DNA of 15,195 nt from JBBSEZ01 sp038239195 (lineage in GTDB: Bacteria > Planctomycetota > Planctomycetia > Gemmatales > Gemmataceae), in assembly GCA_038239195.1 (NCBI GenBank), contig JBBSEZ010000240.1, forward strand, positions 1 to 15,195. Reading direction: 5' to 3'. Positions 6,739-14,495 of the stretch are shown here, in pieces. Position numbers and translations under genes: made by a program. Every line of letters starts with the position of its first letter. The stretch's first letter is position 1. The notes under the pieces were generated by a model, which saw only the letters and a list, made by a program, of their open reading frames with translations, was not told the DNA's origin and did not search any database.

Positions 6739-6814
6739 CGTCTCGGCGCCATTCTTGAGAACATGCCCACCGACGAATTACCGTTCGCGCTTCGCCGTGA
6801 GCGAATCCTTTTCC

Positions 6815-6819
6815 AGGGA
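6815..6819 (+). promoter_or_regulatory. Ribosome site supporting the GTG start of clpV
   Basis: AGGGA lies 9 nt before the GTG at 6829. Together with family N-termini (a short start, then SALLGKLN) it favours this start over the in-frame TTG at 6736 and ATG at 6763. Confidence 0.45.
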
Positions 6820-6828
6820 CGAATCACC

Positions 6829-9504
6829 GTGGCTTCCGTCACCCCCAGCGCCTTGCTCGGCAAGTTGAACGCCGTTTCCAGGCGCGGCCTCGAGGCGGCC
6901 GCCGGGCTCTGCCTCTCGCGCACCAACTACAACGTCGAGATCGAGCACTGGCTTCTCAAGCTGATCGAGGCCCCCAACACCGACCTCGCCCGCATCTTCC
7001 GCCAGTACAACGTGGACGCCGGGCGCGTCGGCCGCGAGCTGACCAAGTCGCTCGACCAGCTCAAGACCGGCAACGCCCGCGCCCCCGCCCTGTCGCCGGA
7101 GATCCAGGACCTCATGCGCGAGGCCTGGGTCATCGGCTCGCTCGAACACGGCGCCCAGCGGGTGCGGTCCGGCTACCTGCTCGCCGCCCTGCTCACCGAC
7201 CGCGCTCTCGCCTCGCGAATGCGCGCCGTGCCCGAGTTGAGCAAGCTCCCCGCCGAGCGCCTTTTGCAAGAGGTCAAGGCCGTCACCGCCGGCTCCGCCG
7301 AGGACGAGGCCGACGTCGGCGAGCCCGCCCGCGAGCCGGGCGCCGCTTCCTCCGCCCCCGGCCCGAGCCCCAACTCCAAGACGCCGGCCCTCGACCAGTT
7401 CACGCTCAACCTGACCGACCGGGCCCGCAAAGGGGAAATCGACCCCGTCATCGGCCGCGACCCCGAGGTTCGGCAGGTCATCGACATCCTCACCCGCCGG
7501 CGCCAGAACAACCCCATCCTCACCGGCGAGGCCGGCGTCGGCAAGACGGCCGTCGTCGAGGGCTTCGCCCTGCGCATCGTCGCCGGCGACGTGCCCGAGT
7601 CGCTCAAGAACGTCGCCGTCCGCTCGCTCGACCTCGGCCTGCTCCAGGCCGGCGCGGGCGTAAAGGGCGAGTTCGAGAACCGCCTCAAGTCGGTCATCGC
7701 CGAGGTCAAGTCGTCGCCCCAGCCGATCATCCTCTTCATCGACGAGGCCCACACGCTCATCGGCGCCGGCGGGCAGGCCGGGCAGGGCGACGCGGCCAAC
7801 CTGCTCAAGCCCGCCCTGGCCCGCGGCGAGATGCGCACCGTCGCGGCCACCACCTGGACCGAGTACAAGAAGTTCATCGAGCCCGACCCCGCCCTCAAGC
7901 GGCGCTTCCAGGTCGTCAAGGTCGATGAGCCCGACGTCGAGCGCGGCATCCGCATGATGCGCGGCGTGACGGCCACCCTGGCGAAACACCACGGCGTCCG
8001 CGTCCTCGACGAGGCCGTCGAGGACGCCGTCAAGCTGTCGCAGCGCTACATCACCGACCGGCAGCTCCCCGACAAGTCGGTCAGCCTGCTCGACACCGCC
8101 TGCGCCCGCGTGGCCCTCGGCCAGTCGAGCACCCCGCCGGCGCTGGAAGACGCCCGGCGCGAGATCGAGCACCTCGACGTCGAGATCGGCATCCTCGAGC
8201 GCGAGAGCGCCGTCGGGACCGACCACAAGAAGCGCCTGCAAGAGCTGGCCGAGAGCAAGCAGGCCGCGACGGAGCGCCTCGCCGCCCTCGAAACGCGCTG
8301 CACCGAGGAGAAGCGCCTGGTGGTCGAAATCCAGAAACTGCTCGGCCGGCTGGAGGGGCACGCCAAGGTCGCCGCCCAGCCTGGCCACGCCGAGCGGCTG
8401 GCCCCGGCCGACGAGGCCCGCAGCCGCGAGGAGCTCGCCAGGCTCCGCATCGAACTGTTGCAATTGCAGGGCGATTCGCCCCTGGTCCAGCCCGTCGTCG
8501 ATCGCCAGGCGGTGGCCGACGTCGTCTCGGCCTGGACCGGCATCCCCGTGGGCAAGATGGTCCTCGACGAGATCAAGACGGTGCTGGCGCTCGAGGAGAA
8601 GCTGGCGGAGCGCATCATCGGCCAGCCGACGGCCCTGAAGGCGATCGCCGAGCGCATCCGCACGGCCCGCGTCAACCTGGTGGACCCGCGCCGACCGATC
8701 GGCGTCTTCATGATGGTCGGCCCCAGCGGCGTCGGCAAGACCGAGACGGCGATGGCGCTGGCCGACATCCTCTACGGCGGCGACCGCAACGTGGTCGTCA
8801 TCAACATGTCGGAATACAAGATGCCCGACAAGGTCGCCAACCTGACCGGCGCCTCCAAGGGGCTCGTCGGCTACGGCGAGGGCGGCGTGCTCACCGAGGC
8901 CGTCCGCCGCAAGCCCTACAGCATCGTGCTGCTGGACGAGGTCGAGAAGGCCCACGTGGACGTGCAGGAGCTGTTTTATCAGGTGTTCGACAAGGGCATG
9001 CTCCAGGACAGCAACGGCAACGACGTCAACTTCAAGAACACGATCATCCTGCTCACCTCGAACGTCGGCACCGACACGATCATGAAGGTCTGCGCCGACC
9101 CGGAGACGTGCCCCGACGCCGAGGGGCTGGCGGCGGCGCTGCGGCCCGACCTGCTCAAGGCGTTCAAGCCGGCCCTGCTGGGGCGCATCACCATCGTCCC
9201 CTACTTCCCGCTGGCCGACGACGTGGTGCGGCAGATCATCCGCCTCCAGCTCGGGCGCATCGCCACGCGGATGCGCGAGAACCACCGGGCCGAGTTCAGC
9301 TACGACGACGCCGTGGTAGACCTGATCGCGGGCCGCTGCAAGGAGGTCGAGAGCGGGGCCCGCAACGTCGATCAAATCCTCACGGGAACGCTCCTGCCCG
9401 AGGTCTCGCGGGAAGTGCTGGCTCGCATGGCCGAGGGCAAGGCCGTCGAGCGCGTCCGCGTCAGCGCGGACGGCGAGAACAAGTTCGCCTACCAGATCGA
9501 GTGA
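6829..9504 (+). CDS. tssH: ClpV / TssH, AAA+ ATPase of the type VI secretion system
   Basis: 891-residue double-ring Clp ATPase. The Clp_N double repeat (1-150) opens SALLGKLNAVSRRGLEAAAG, as in ClpV rather than ClpB. A Pro/Ala-rich linker follows (about 160-190). NBD1 has GEAGVGKT (233-240) and FIDEA (303-307). A coiled-coil middle region spans about 440-570. NBD2 has GPSGVGKT (631-638) and VLLDEVEKAH (700-709). The segments RRKPYSIVLLDEVEKAH, FYQVFDKG and near-terminal SGARNVDQILTGTLLPEVS are ClpV hallmarks. ClpV strips the contracted TssB/TssC sheath in the cytoplasm so subunits can be reused. Both ATPase sites look intact. No other Tss gene is recognisable in this window. In-frame ATG 6763 or TTG 6736 would add 22 or 31 residues. 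The stop overlaps the ribosome site of the next gene. Confidence 0.9.
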   Translation: MASVTPSALLGKLNAVSRRGLEAAAGLCLSRTNYNVEIEHWLLKLIEAPNTDLARIFRQYNVDAGRVGRELTKSLDQLKTGNARAPALSPEIQDLMREAWVIGSLEHGAQRVRSGYLLAALLTDRALASRMRAVPELSKLPAERLLQEVKAVTAGSAEDEADVGEPAREPGAASSAPGPSPNSKTPALDQFTLNLTDRARKGEIDPVIGRDPEVRQVIDILTRRRQNNPILTGEAGVGKTAVVEGFALRIVAGDVPESLKNVAVRSLDLGLLQAGAGVKGEFENRLKSVIAEVKSSPQPIILFIDEAHTLIGAGGQAGQGDAANLLKPALARGEMRTVAATTWTEYKKFIEPDPALKRRFQVVKVDEPDVERGIRMMRGVTATLAKHHGVRVLDEAVEDAVKLSQRYITDRQLPDKSVSLLDTACARVALGQSSTPPALEDARREIEHLDVEIGILERESAVGTDHKKRLQELAESKQAATERLAALETRCTEEKRLVVEIQKLLGRLEGHAKVAAQPGHAERLAPADEARSREELARLRIELLQLQGDSPLVQPVVDRQAVADVVSAWTGIPVGKMVLDEIKTVLALEEKLAERIIGQPTALKAIAERIRTARVNLVDPRRPIGVFMMVGPSGVGKTETAMALADILYGGDRNVVVINMSEYKMPDKVANLTGASKGLVGYGEGGVLTEAVRRKPYSIVLLDEVEKAHVDVQELFYQVFDKGMLQDSNGNDVNFKNTIILLTSNVGTDTIMKVCADPETCPDAEGLAAALRPDLLKAFKPALLGRITIVPYFPLADDVVRQIIRLQLGRIATRMRENHRAEFSYDDAVVDLIAGRCKEVESGARNVDQILTGTLLPEVSREVLARMAEGKAVERVRVSADGENKFAYQIE

Positions 9505-9512
9505 GGCCGGCC

Positions 9513-10097
9513 ATGCGTCCCCCCGCCCCCGCGCCACCTGCCCCGACGGTGGCCGAGATCTGCAAGCGCTTCCCGCTCGGCGAGGAGGCGGGGAAGTTGC
9601 TGCGCGACGGGCTTACGCCGCGGCAGTTCCTGGGGCTGCTGCAGGAGAAGGGACACTGGCTCGACGCCCTCCGCTTCCTGGCCCACCTGCTGCCGAAGCG
9701 CGAGGCGGTCTGGTGGGCGTGCCTGTGCGTCCGCGGCGCCGGCGGGGCGCTGGCGCCGGCGGAGCAGCAGGCCTTGCAGGCGGCCGAGAAGTGGGTGGTC
9801 GATCCGAGCGAGGCGAACCGGCGCGGGGCCCAGGCGGCGGCGGAGGCGGCGGGGCTGGAGGCGCCGGCCGGCTGCGCGGCAATGGCGGCGTTCTGGAGCG
9901 GCGGGAGCCTCGGCCCGCCCAACGTCCCGGTCGTGCCGCCCGGGGAAACGCTGACGGCGCACGGGGCGGGCGGGGCGGTCATGCTGGCGGCGGTGGTGCG
10001 CGAGCCGGAAAAGGCGGCCGAGAAGCACCGGAAGTTCGTGGCGCTGGGGATGGACGTGGCCGGGGGGACCAACCGCTGGAAGGAGCCGGCGAAGTAG
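9513..10097 (+). CDS. DUF6931-like, probable T6SS-associated protein
   Basis: 194 residues, cytoplasmic, with no signal peptide or membrane segment. A Pro/Ala-rich start (1-11) is followed by a helical body with RDGLTPRQFLGLL (31-43), ALRFLAHLLPKREAVWWACLC (about 52-72), an FWSGGSLGPPNVPVVPP segment (127-143) and an Ala-rich C-terminus ending KHRKFVALGMDVAGGTNRW. This matches my recollection of DUF6931, a family seen near T6SS genes, but I could not run a profile search. The ATG lies 8 bp after the clpV stop, and its GAGG ribosome site (9503-9506) overlaps that stop, so the genes are coupled. Function is unknown; a ClpV adaptor or accessory is inference from position alone. A partial copy follows at 10511. 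Confidence 0.7.
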   Translation: MRPPAPAPPAPTVAEICKRFPLGEEAGKLLRDGLTPRQFLGLLQEKGHWLDALRFLAHLLPKREAVWWACLCVRGAGGALAPAEQQALQAAEKWVVDPSEANRRGAQAAAEAAGLEAPAGCAAMAAFWSGGSLGPPNVPVVPPGETLTAHGAGGAVMLAAVVREPEKAAEKHRKFVALGMDVAGGTNRWKEPAK

Positions 10098-10510
10098 CGG
10101 AGGTGGGACGATCTTCCTTGCAGGGGGAGGTTCGTGCGCAAGGTGCGGGAAAGGGGCCCAGAAATGCGTTTCATCTCACCCCCCCAGACACCCCCCGAAT
10201 GAATTTTCCACAACAGGAGCTCCTCGGCTGGCGGCTTCGGGCAGGGCGAGTCACGTGCTCAAGTGGGCTTGGGGGCGACAACCCAACTTTCGCTTCCCAA
10301 GTCGTTGCGGGGCCGGCGCTTGTGCCAGTGCAGTGGAGTCACGTGCTCACTTGCTCACATGGGCCCCCCGATGGCGTAGCTCTTCGGCGCGGCACGCAAA
10401 CGTCGCCTCTGACCGGCGGGCGGGGCGGCCCCGTGCTGCCCTCGCGGTGGGCGCTTCGGCGGGAGAGACAGTCGGGAACACCGTGGGTCGATGGGTGCGG
10501 ATCGTGAGGG
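10098..10510. other. 413-bp stretch with no supported gene; contains a 14-bp direct repeat
   Basis: No frame here has a protein-like composition or a recognisable motif. GAGTCACGTGCTCA occurs exactly at 10248-10261 and 10336-10349. The second copy continues with ACTTGCTCAC, a partial echo of itself. Neither end shows clear insertion-sequence ends. It separates the full DUF6931-like gene from its truncated copy. Confidence 0.5.
10248..10349. repeat. Direct repeat GAGTCACGTGCTCA, two copies 88 bp apart
   Basis: Exact 14-mers at 10248-10261 and 10336-10349, each holding the palindrome CACGTG. They could be paired protein-binding sites or remnants of a local duplication. Confidence 0.5.
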
Positions 10511-10807
10511 GTGCGGAGGAGACGGGCCCGCCGGGCGGCCCAGGCGGCCGCGGAGGTTGCGGGGCTGGAGGCGCCGGCGGGGTGTGCGGCGATGGCGGCG
10601 TTCTGGAGCGGGGGGAGCCTGGGCCCGCCCAACGTGCCGGTCGTGCCTCCGGGGGACACGCTGACGGCCCACGGCGCCGGCGGGGCGGTGATGCTGGCGG
10701 CGGTGAAGCGCGAGCCGGAAAAGGCGGCCGAGAGGCACCGGAAGTTCATCGCGATGGGGATGGACGTGGCGGGGGGGACCAACCGCTGGAAGGAGGGGGC
10801 GAAGTAG
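10511..10807 (+). pseudogene. 5'-truncated second copy of the DUF6931-like gene
   Basis: A GTG-started frame of 98 residues. Residues 7-98 align without gaps to residues 103-194 of the protein at 9513-10097, with 84 of 92 identical. It keeps the FWSGGSLGPPNVPVVPP segment, the C-terminus and the stop codon, but lacks the first 102 residues. An in-frame TGA lies at 10505-10507, so no longer product is possible in this frame, and the GTG has no properly spaced ribosome site. Codon comparison by eye gives about 17 synonymous and 8 amino-acid-changing differences. The sequence was therefore under protein-level constraint for most of its divergence. Most likely a recently truncated paralogue, though a short functional C-terminal-domain protein cannot be excluded. 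Confidence 0.7.
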
Positions 10808-11481
10808 CGCGTGGAGCCGCTGACGCAGAGCACACCGCGGCGTACGCATCTCGGCGGGCGCGGGCAGGTCACCTGACCGGCTTTGCTCCTTTTTGCCGAG
10901 TTGAAACGAAACTCCCGGGGATGAAACGGATTAACGCAAGAGCAGGAGAACGCACCCCGTCCTCCTTGGGGGAGCCAAGCGGCTGCCTTCTCGCCACAAC
11001 TGCCTGCCACTCCCTGCCACGGTGGCAGGCGGGGCCCGGCAACGGAACAATCAACTTGGTAAGGAGTTGCGCTTGTGTATCGGGGTTGCCTGCCACCCTG
11101 CCACAGCGCAGGGGGGGAGTGGCACTCGACGGGCCGGCTTCGGGATGGCACGCAAAGTGATCTGGTAACGTCGTGTCCGCTTCTGCTCGAATGGAGAGAT
11201 GGCGAGCGCAGCGCCGTGGCTTGGCGCCTTGTTCCCCGAAGGAAACGCTTTGCGCCGGGATGAAACAAAATGGCCGACTTCGGAGGTAAAAAAGAGCAAA
11301 GCCCATTGTGAGGATGGGGACGGGCCTCCCCGCCACGCGCACGGCGACCGTCGGCCCGTTTCTTGATTTCGCCCTGCCGTTCGCCGGGTTACTGGGGCAC
11401 GATCTGCTTCGACTGGATACTTGCGACGCGTTCCGAATCCCCGCTGTCCCCCGCGGGCTCGTTGTCCTGGGGCCCACCCTT
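10808..11481. other. 674-bp gene-poor stretch with short repeats
   Basis: No convincing gene was found on either strand. Open frames here are Arg/Pro/Ser-rich, start at random and match nothing I recognise. The stretch has more A/T than its surroundings and carries clustered CCTGCCAC motifs (11003-11104). Similar GGGATGAAAC strings occur at 10918-10927 and 11258-11267. The promoter of the heptose cluster must lie in its right part, but no clear one was seen. Confidence 0.5.
11001..11104. repeat. Clustered CCTGCCAC repeats with a possible 9-bp hairpin
   Basis: CCTGCCAC occurs at 11003-11010, 11013-11020, 11089-11096 and 11097-11104, the last two directly abutting. Its complement GTGGCAGG occurs at 11022-11029. 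GCCTGCCAC (11002-11010) can pair with GTGGCAGGC (11022-11030) over 9 bp with an 11-nt loop. The role is unknown; it is probably a non-coding intergenic repeat. Confidence 0.55.
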
Positions 11482-11997
11482 ATGCGCACAACCCGAACCA
11501 ACAAAACGGTGGGCCTGACTTCGTTGCTCGTCGCTCGCGACGCATATCGCCGCACGGGCCGGACGGTGGTCTGGACCAACGGCTGCTTCGACCTCCTCCA
11601 CGCCGGGCACGTCCGCAGTCTGCAAGCCGCCAGTCGGCTCGGCGACGTGCTGGTTGTCGGGGCCAACGACGACGAAGCGGTCCGACGGCTCAAAGGGCCC
11701 GGGCGGCCGATCCTTCCGGCGGCGGAGCGCGCGGAGGCCCTGGCCGCCCTGGAGTGCGTCGATCACGTCCTCGTCTTCGCCGAGCTCACGCCCGTCGCGG
11801 TCATCGAGCAACTCCGGCCCGACGTGCATTGCAAAGGGGCGGAGTACGCGCCGCCGCACGGCAGGCCAATTCCCGAACTGGCCGTCGTCGAGGCCTACGG
11901 GGGCCGGGTCGCTTTCCTCCCCCTGATGCCGGGACTTTCGACGACCGAACTGCTCCGACGAATCCGCCAACTCGAGGACGGTGGGGAACAATGCTAG
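11482..11997 (+). CDS. rfaE2: D-glycero-beta-D-manno-heptose 1-phosphate adenylyltransferase
   Basis: 171-residue single-domain cytidylyltransferase-like enzyme matching the transferase half of HldE/RfaE. It shows TNGCFDLLHAGHV (32-44) with the HxGH nucleotide site (H40, H43), LKGPGRPI (70-77), LRPDVHCKGAEY (111-122) and a GLSTTELLRRI tail (151-161). It would transfer AMP from ATP to heptose 1-phosphate, giving ADP-heptose, in the cytoplasm. The frame is open upstream to a GTG at 11308, but those 58 residues do not resemble the family; the ATG at 11482 gives the usual length, although no good ribosome site precedes it. It overlaps gmhB by 7 bp, so the two are coupled. It is first of three heptose genes, with kinase and transferase encoded separately rather than fused. 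Confidence 0.88.
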   Translation: MRTTRTNKTVGLTSLLVARDAYRRTGRTVVWTNGCFDLLHAGHVRSLQAASRLGDVLVVGANDDEAVRRLKGPGRPILPAAERAEALAALECVDHVLVFAELTPVAVIEQLRPDVHCKGAEYAPPHGRPIPELAVVEAYGGRVAFLPLMPGLSTTELLRRIRQLEDGGEQC

Positions 11998-12548
11998 CCC
12001 CTGACCGCCCCGCCGTCTTCATCGACCGCGACGGGACGTTGATCGAAGACGTCGGGTATCCCCGCGACCCCGACGCCGTGCGCCTGTTGCAGGGCGCCCC
12101 CGAGGCCCTGCGGCAGCTCGAACGGCTTGGCTTTCTTCTCGTGTTGGTCAGCAACCAGTCGGGGGTCGGCCGGGGCCTGGTGAGCCCGGCCGAGGCCGAG
12201 GCCGTGGCGGCGCGGTTTATCGAGTGCTTGCGTGCGCAAGGCGCTCGCCTCGATGCTGCCTACTACTGCCTTCACGCGCCGGGCGAGGGGTGCCCGTGCC
12301 GCAAACCGGCCCCCGGCATGCTGCTGCGGGCCGCGGCGGAACTGGGGATCGACCTGCGGCGGTCCTTCATGGTGGGGGACAAGCCGAGCGACGTCGAAGC
12401 CGGGCGACGGGCCGGCTGCCGCACCATCCGACTTGCCATTCCTCCCGGCGATGAGATGGGCCCCTTCTCCGACTGCGTGGCCCACAGTTGGGACGAAGCC
12501 GTCGGCTGGGTTGTCGGGCAGATGGCCGCTCCCGGGCCCGTCTCGTAA
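11991..12548 (+). CDS. gmhB: D-glycero-D-manno-heptose 1,7-bisphosphate phosphatase
   Basis: 185-residue HAD-superfamily phosphatase (HisB-N/GmhB group). Motif I DRDGTL carries nucleophile D12 and acid D14; motif II is SNQSG (54-58); the zinc loop is C93-x-H95-x5-C101-x-C103; motif III lysine is K105 in CRKP; motif IV is GDKPSDVEAG (129-138). It would remove the 7-phosphate from heptose 1,7-bisphosphate, the step between kinase and adenylyltransferase. The zinc ligands and CRKPAPGM loop favour GmhB, and the flanking rfaE2 and rfaE1 genes confirm the pathway; histidinol phosphatase is the alternative by sequence alone. The ATG overlaps the rfaE2 stop (ATGCTAG), with a purine-rich GTGGGGA upstream. 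Confidence 0.9.
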   Translation: MLAPDRPAVFIDRDGTLIEDVGYPRDPDAVRLLQGAPEALRQLERLGFLLVLVSNQSGVGRGLVSPAEAEAVAARFIECLRAQGARLDAAYYCLHAPGEGCPCRKPAPGMLLRAAAELGIDLRRSFMVGDKPSDVEAGRRAGCRTIRLAIPPGDEMGPFSDCVAHSWDEAVGWVVGQMAAPGPVS

Positions 12549-12586
12549 CATCCCGAGGGGCGCTGCCATCTGGACGCTGTCCCCGA

Positions 12587-13594
12587 ATGTTCGAGCACGC
12601 CGTGGGCGAGGTGGTCATGCCGGACGGGGGCCTGAAAAGCATCCTGGCGCGGTTTCCCGGCAAGCGCATCCTCGTCGTCGGGGACGCGATGCTCGACGAA
12701 TACCTGTGGGGCGCCGTGCGGCGCATCTCGCCGGAAGCGCCCGTCCCCGTGGTCGAGCTCGAGAAACGGACCTACGTCGCCGGCGGCGCGGCCAACACGG
12801 CGGCGAACGTCGCGAGCCTTGGGGCGACGGCGCTGCTGGTCGGCGTCGTCGGGGGCGACGAGGCCGGCAAGCACCTCCGCGGCGCGCTGGCGGCGCAAGG
12901 AATCGGCCTGGAGCGGCTACTCGTCGCGGAGGACCGGCCGACGACCACCAAGACGCGCGTCATCGCCCACAGCCAGCAAGTGGTGCGCATCGATCGCGAG
13001 GATCGCTGTCCCTTCCCGCCAGCCCAGGAAGAGGAGCTGCTGCGGCTCATCGACGAGCGGTTGCCCGGCGTCGATGCCAGCGTCCTTTCGGATTACGCCA
13101 AGGGGCTCGTGTCGCCGGCCCTCGCCCAGCGGCTCATCCGGCAGGGGGCGAAAGAGGGCAAGCCGGTGGTGGTAGACCCCAAGGGCGTCGATCCTTCCAA
13201 GTATCGCGGCGCGACCCTGGTAAAGCCCAACCTGCACGAGGCGGGCATGCTGCTCCGCCACGAGGTGAGCTCGCTTGCCGACGTGCTCGATGCGGGCCCG
13301 CGCCTGCTCGATTTGCTCGGCGCCGGCGGCGCGCTCGTCACCCGCGGCGCGGCCGGGATGTCCCTGTTCCAGCGCGGCGCCGAGCCGATCCACATTGCCG
13401 CCCAGGCGCGCGAGGTCTACGACGTGACGGGGGCAGGCGACACCGTGGTCGCTGCGCTGGCGGTCGCCCTGGCTGCAGGCGCCAGCCTGGAGCAGGCCGC
13501 CCGACTGGCCAGCCGCGCGGCCGGGATCGCCGTGGGCCGCGTGGGGACCGCCACCGTGCGGCTGGACGAGTTGCTGGGCCGCCAAGGGGCATGA
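12587..13594 (+). CDS. rfaE1: D-glycero-beta-D-manno-heptose-7-phosphate kinase
   Basis: 335-residue PfkB/ribokinase-family enzyme corresponding to the kinase half of HldE. It has the opening VVGDAMLDEYLWG (30-42) and RISPEAPVPVVE (46-57), the GGAANTAANVASLGA signature (66-80), VVDPKGVDPSKYRGA in the middle, and DVTGAGDTV (279-287), where D285 is the catalytic base. The RISPEAPVPV segment is typical of heptose-7-phosphate kinases rather than other sugar kinases. It would make heptose 1,7-bisphosphate from heptose 7-phosphate and ATP. It follows gmhB by 38 bp in the same direction. An alternative start is the ATG at 12617, ten codons in, which has a GAGGTGG close upstream. The upstream open frame overlapping gmhB is not family-like. 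Confidence 0.9.
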   Translation: MFEHAVGEVVMPDGGLKSILARFPGKRILVVGDAMLDEYLWGAVRRISPEAPVPVVELEKRTYVAGGAANTAANVASLGATALLVGVVGGDEAGKHLRGALAAQGIGLERLLVAEDRPTTTKTRVIAHSQQVVRIDREDRCPFPPAQEEELLRLIDERLPGVDASVLSDYAKGLVSPALAQRLIRQGAKEGKPVVVDPKGVDPSKYRGATLVKPNLHEAGMLLRHEVSSLADVLDAGPRLLDLLGAGGALVTRGAAGMSLFQRGAEPIHIAAQAREVYDVTGAGDTVVAALAVALAAGASLEQAARLASRAAGIAVGRVGTATVRLDELLGRQGA

Positions 13595-13660
13595 CGCCGG
13601 CCGCCCGGCGACCCGGCGAGTGGATGGGGCAAGCGAACGCTCCCAAACCAACGGCCTGCC

Positions 13661-14479
13661 ATGCAACCCCCCGACCCACCCCTGGGATCGCGCCCCTCGA
13701 ACACGGCCCTGCCCGGCCCGGTCTGTGCGAGCCGGGCCTGCTGCAAGTGTTGCGGCGCGCCTGCGCCGCTCTATGGCGTCGTGGACTTCAACAAGAGTTG
13801 CGAGGACGCGCGCCGTCAGGTGTTCGAGCTGTCCGGGATGCCCATTTATTACTATCGCTGTCCGCGGTGCGAGCTCCTGTTCACGACGGCCTGCGATCGG
13901 TTCTCGCCCGAGGACTTCCGCACCCTCATCTACAACCACGATTACGCCCTGGTCGATCCCGATTATCGGGAAGCGCGCCCGCGCGGCAACGCGGCGATGC
14001 TCGCGCGACTGTTTCCGACGGTCAAGCCCCGGCGCCTGTTGGACTACGGCGGCGGCAACGGCCTCCTGGCCGAACGACTCGGCCCGCACGGCTTCCCGGA
14101 CGCCCGCTGCTACGACCCGTTCGTGCCCGCGTTTGCCGCCCGGCCGGCGGGCTCGTTCGACTGCATCACCTCATTCGAGGTGGTCGAGCATTCCACCGAC
14201 CCTCTCTGCGCCTTTGCGGACATGAGCAGTTTCCTGGCGGAAGAGGGGCTGATTCTCTTCTCGACGGTCCTCCAGCCGCCGGACCTGGGCGGGCAGAGGA
14301 TGAACTGGTGGTACGTCGCCCCGCGCAACGGCCACGTGTCGCTGTTCGCGCGGAAGAGCTTGCAGGTGGTGAGTCGGGGGCTCGGTTTACAATTCGGCAG
14401 TTTCAACGATAACTTGCACGCCCTGTTCCGCTCGGCCCCCGCGTTCGCCCGGCACCTGCTGCCCTCGCCCCCGCCCTGA
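13661..14479 (+). CDS. Class I SAM-dependent methyltransferase with N-terminal zinc finger
   Basis: 272 residues. An N-terminal zinc-binding module is formed by C28-x-C30-C31 and C67-x-x-C70 (YRCPRC). The Rossmann methyltransferase domain has LLDYGGGNGLLAE (127-138) as the SAM-binding motif I, a YDPF acidic strand (151-154) and SFEVVEHSTDP (171-181), as in methyltransferase types 11/12/23. A YNHDY segment (91-95) lies between the finger and the methyltransferase core. Related two-part enzymes methylate sugars or glycan precursors; the substrate here is unknown, though the place beside ADP-heptose genes suggests a surface polysaccharide. The gene starts 66 bp after rfaE1 and probably belongs to the same unit. 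No strong ribosome site is seen at this ATG. Confidence 0.8.
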   Translation: MQPPDPPLGSRPSNTALPGPVCASRACCKCCGAPAPLYGVVDFNKSCEDARRQVFELSGMPIYYYRCPRCELLFTTACDRFSPEDFRTLIYNHDYALVDPDYREARPRGNAAMLARLFPTVKPRRLLDYGGGNGLLAERLGPHGFPDARCYDPFVPAFAARPAGSFDCITSFEVVEHSTDPLCAFADMSSFLAEEGLILFSTVLQPPDLGGQRMNWWYVAPRNGHVSLFARKSLQVVSRGLGLQFGSFNDNLHALFRSAPAFARHLLPSPPP

Positions 14480-14495
14480 ATGGCGCCCCCCCCGG

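Noticed and set aside
6778..9537. 919-residue open frame on the minus strand opposite clpV
   Set aside because: It mirrors the codon bias of clpV in very GC-rich DNA. The translation is Asp/Leu/Val/Gly-rich and low in complexity, with no family motif, whereas the plus strand encodes a complete ClpV.
10918..11267. Repeated GGGATGAAAC strings as a possible CRISPR or repeat array
   Set aside because: Only two similar strings about 340 bp apart, with no regular spacers or longer repeat identity.
10339..11268. 309-residue minus-strand frame over the truncated DUF6931-like copy and the gene-poor region
   Set aside because: Half of it is antisense to the paralogue fragment and the rest has random composition; no motif or ribosome site.
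11308..11481. 58-codon N-terminal extension of rfaE2 from a GTG
   Set aside because: The residues do not resemble the family, whose members begin close to the position given by the ATG at 11482.
12232..14412. 726-residue plus-strand frame across gmhB, rfaE1 and the methyltransferase
   Set aside because: It runs out of frame through three well-supported genes and has a strongly Arg/Gly/Pro-biased translation.
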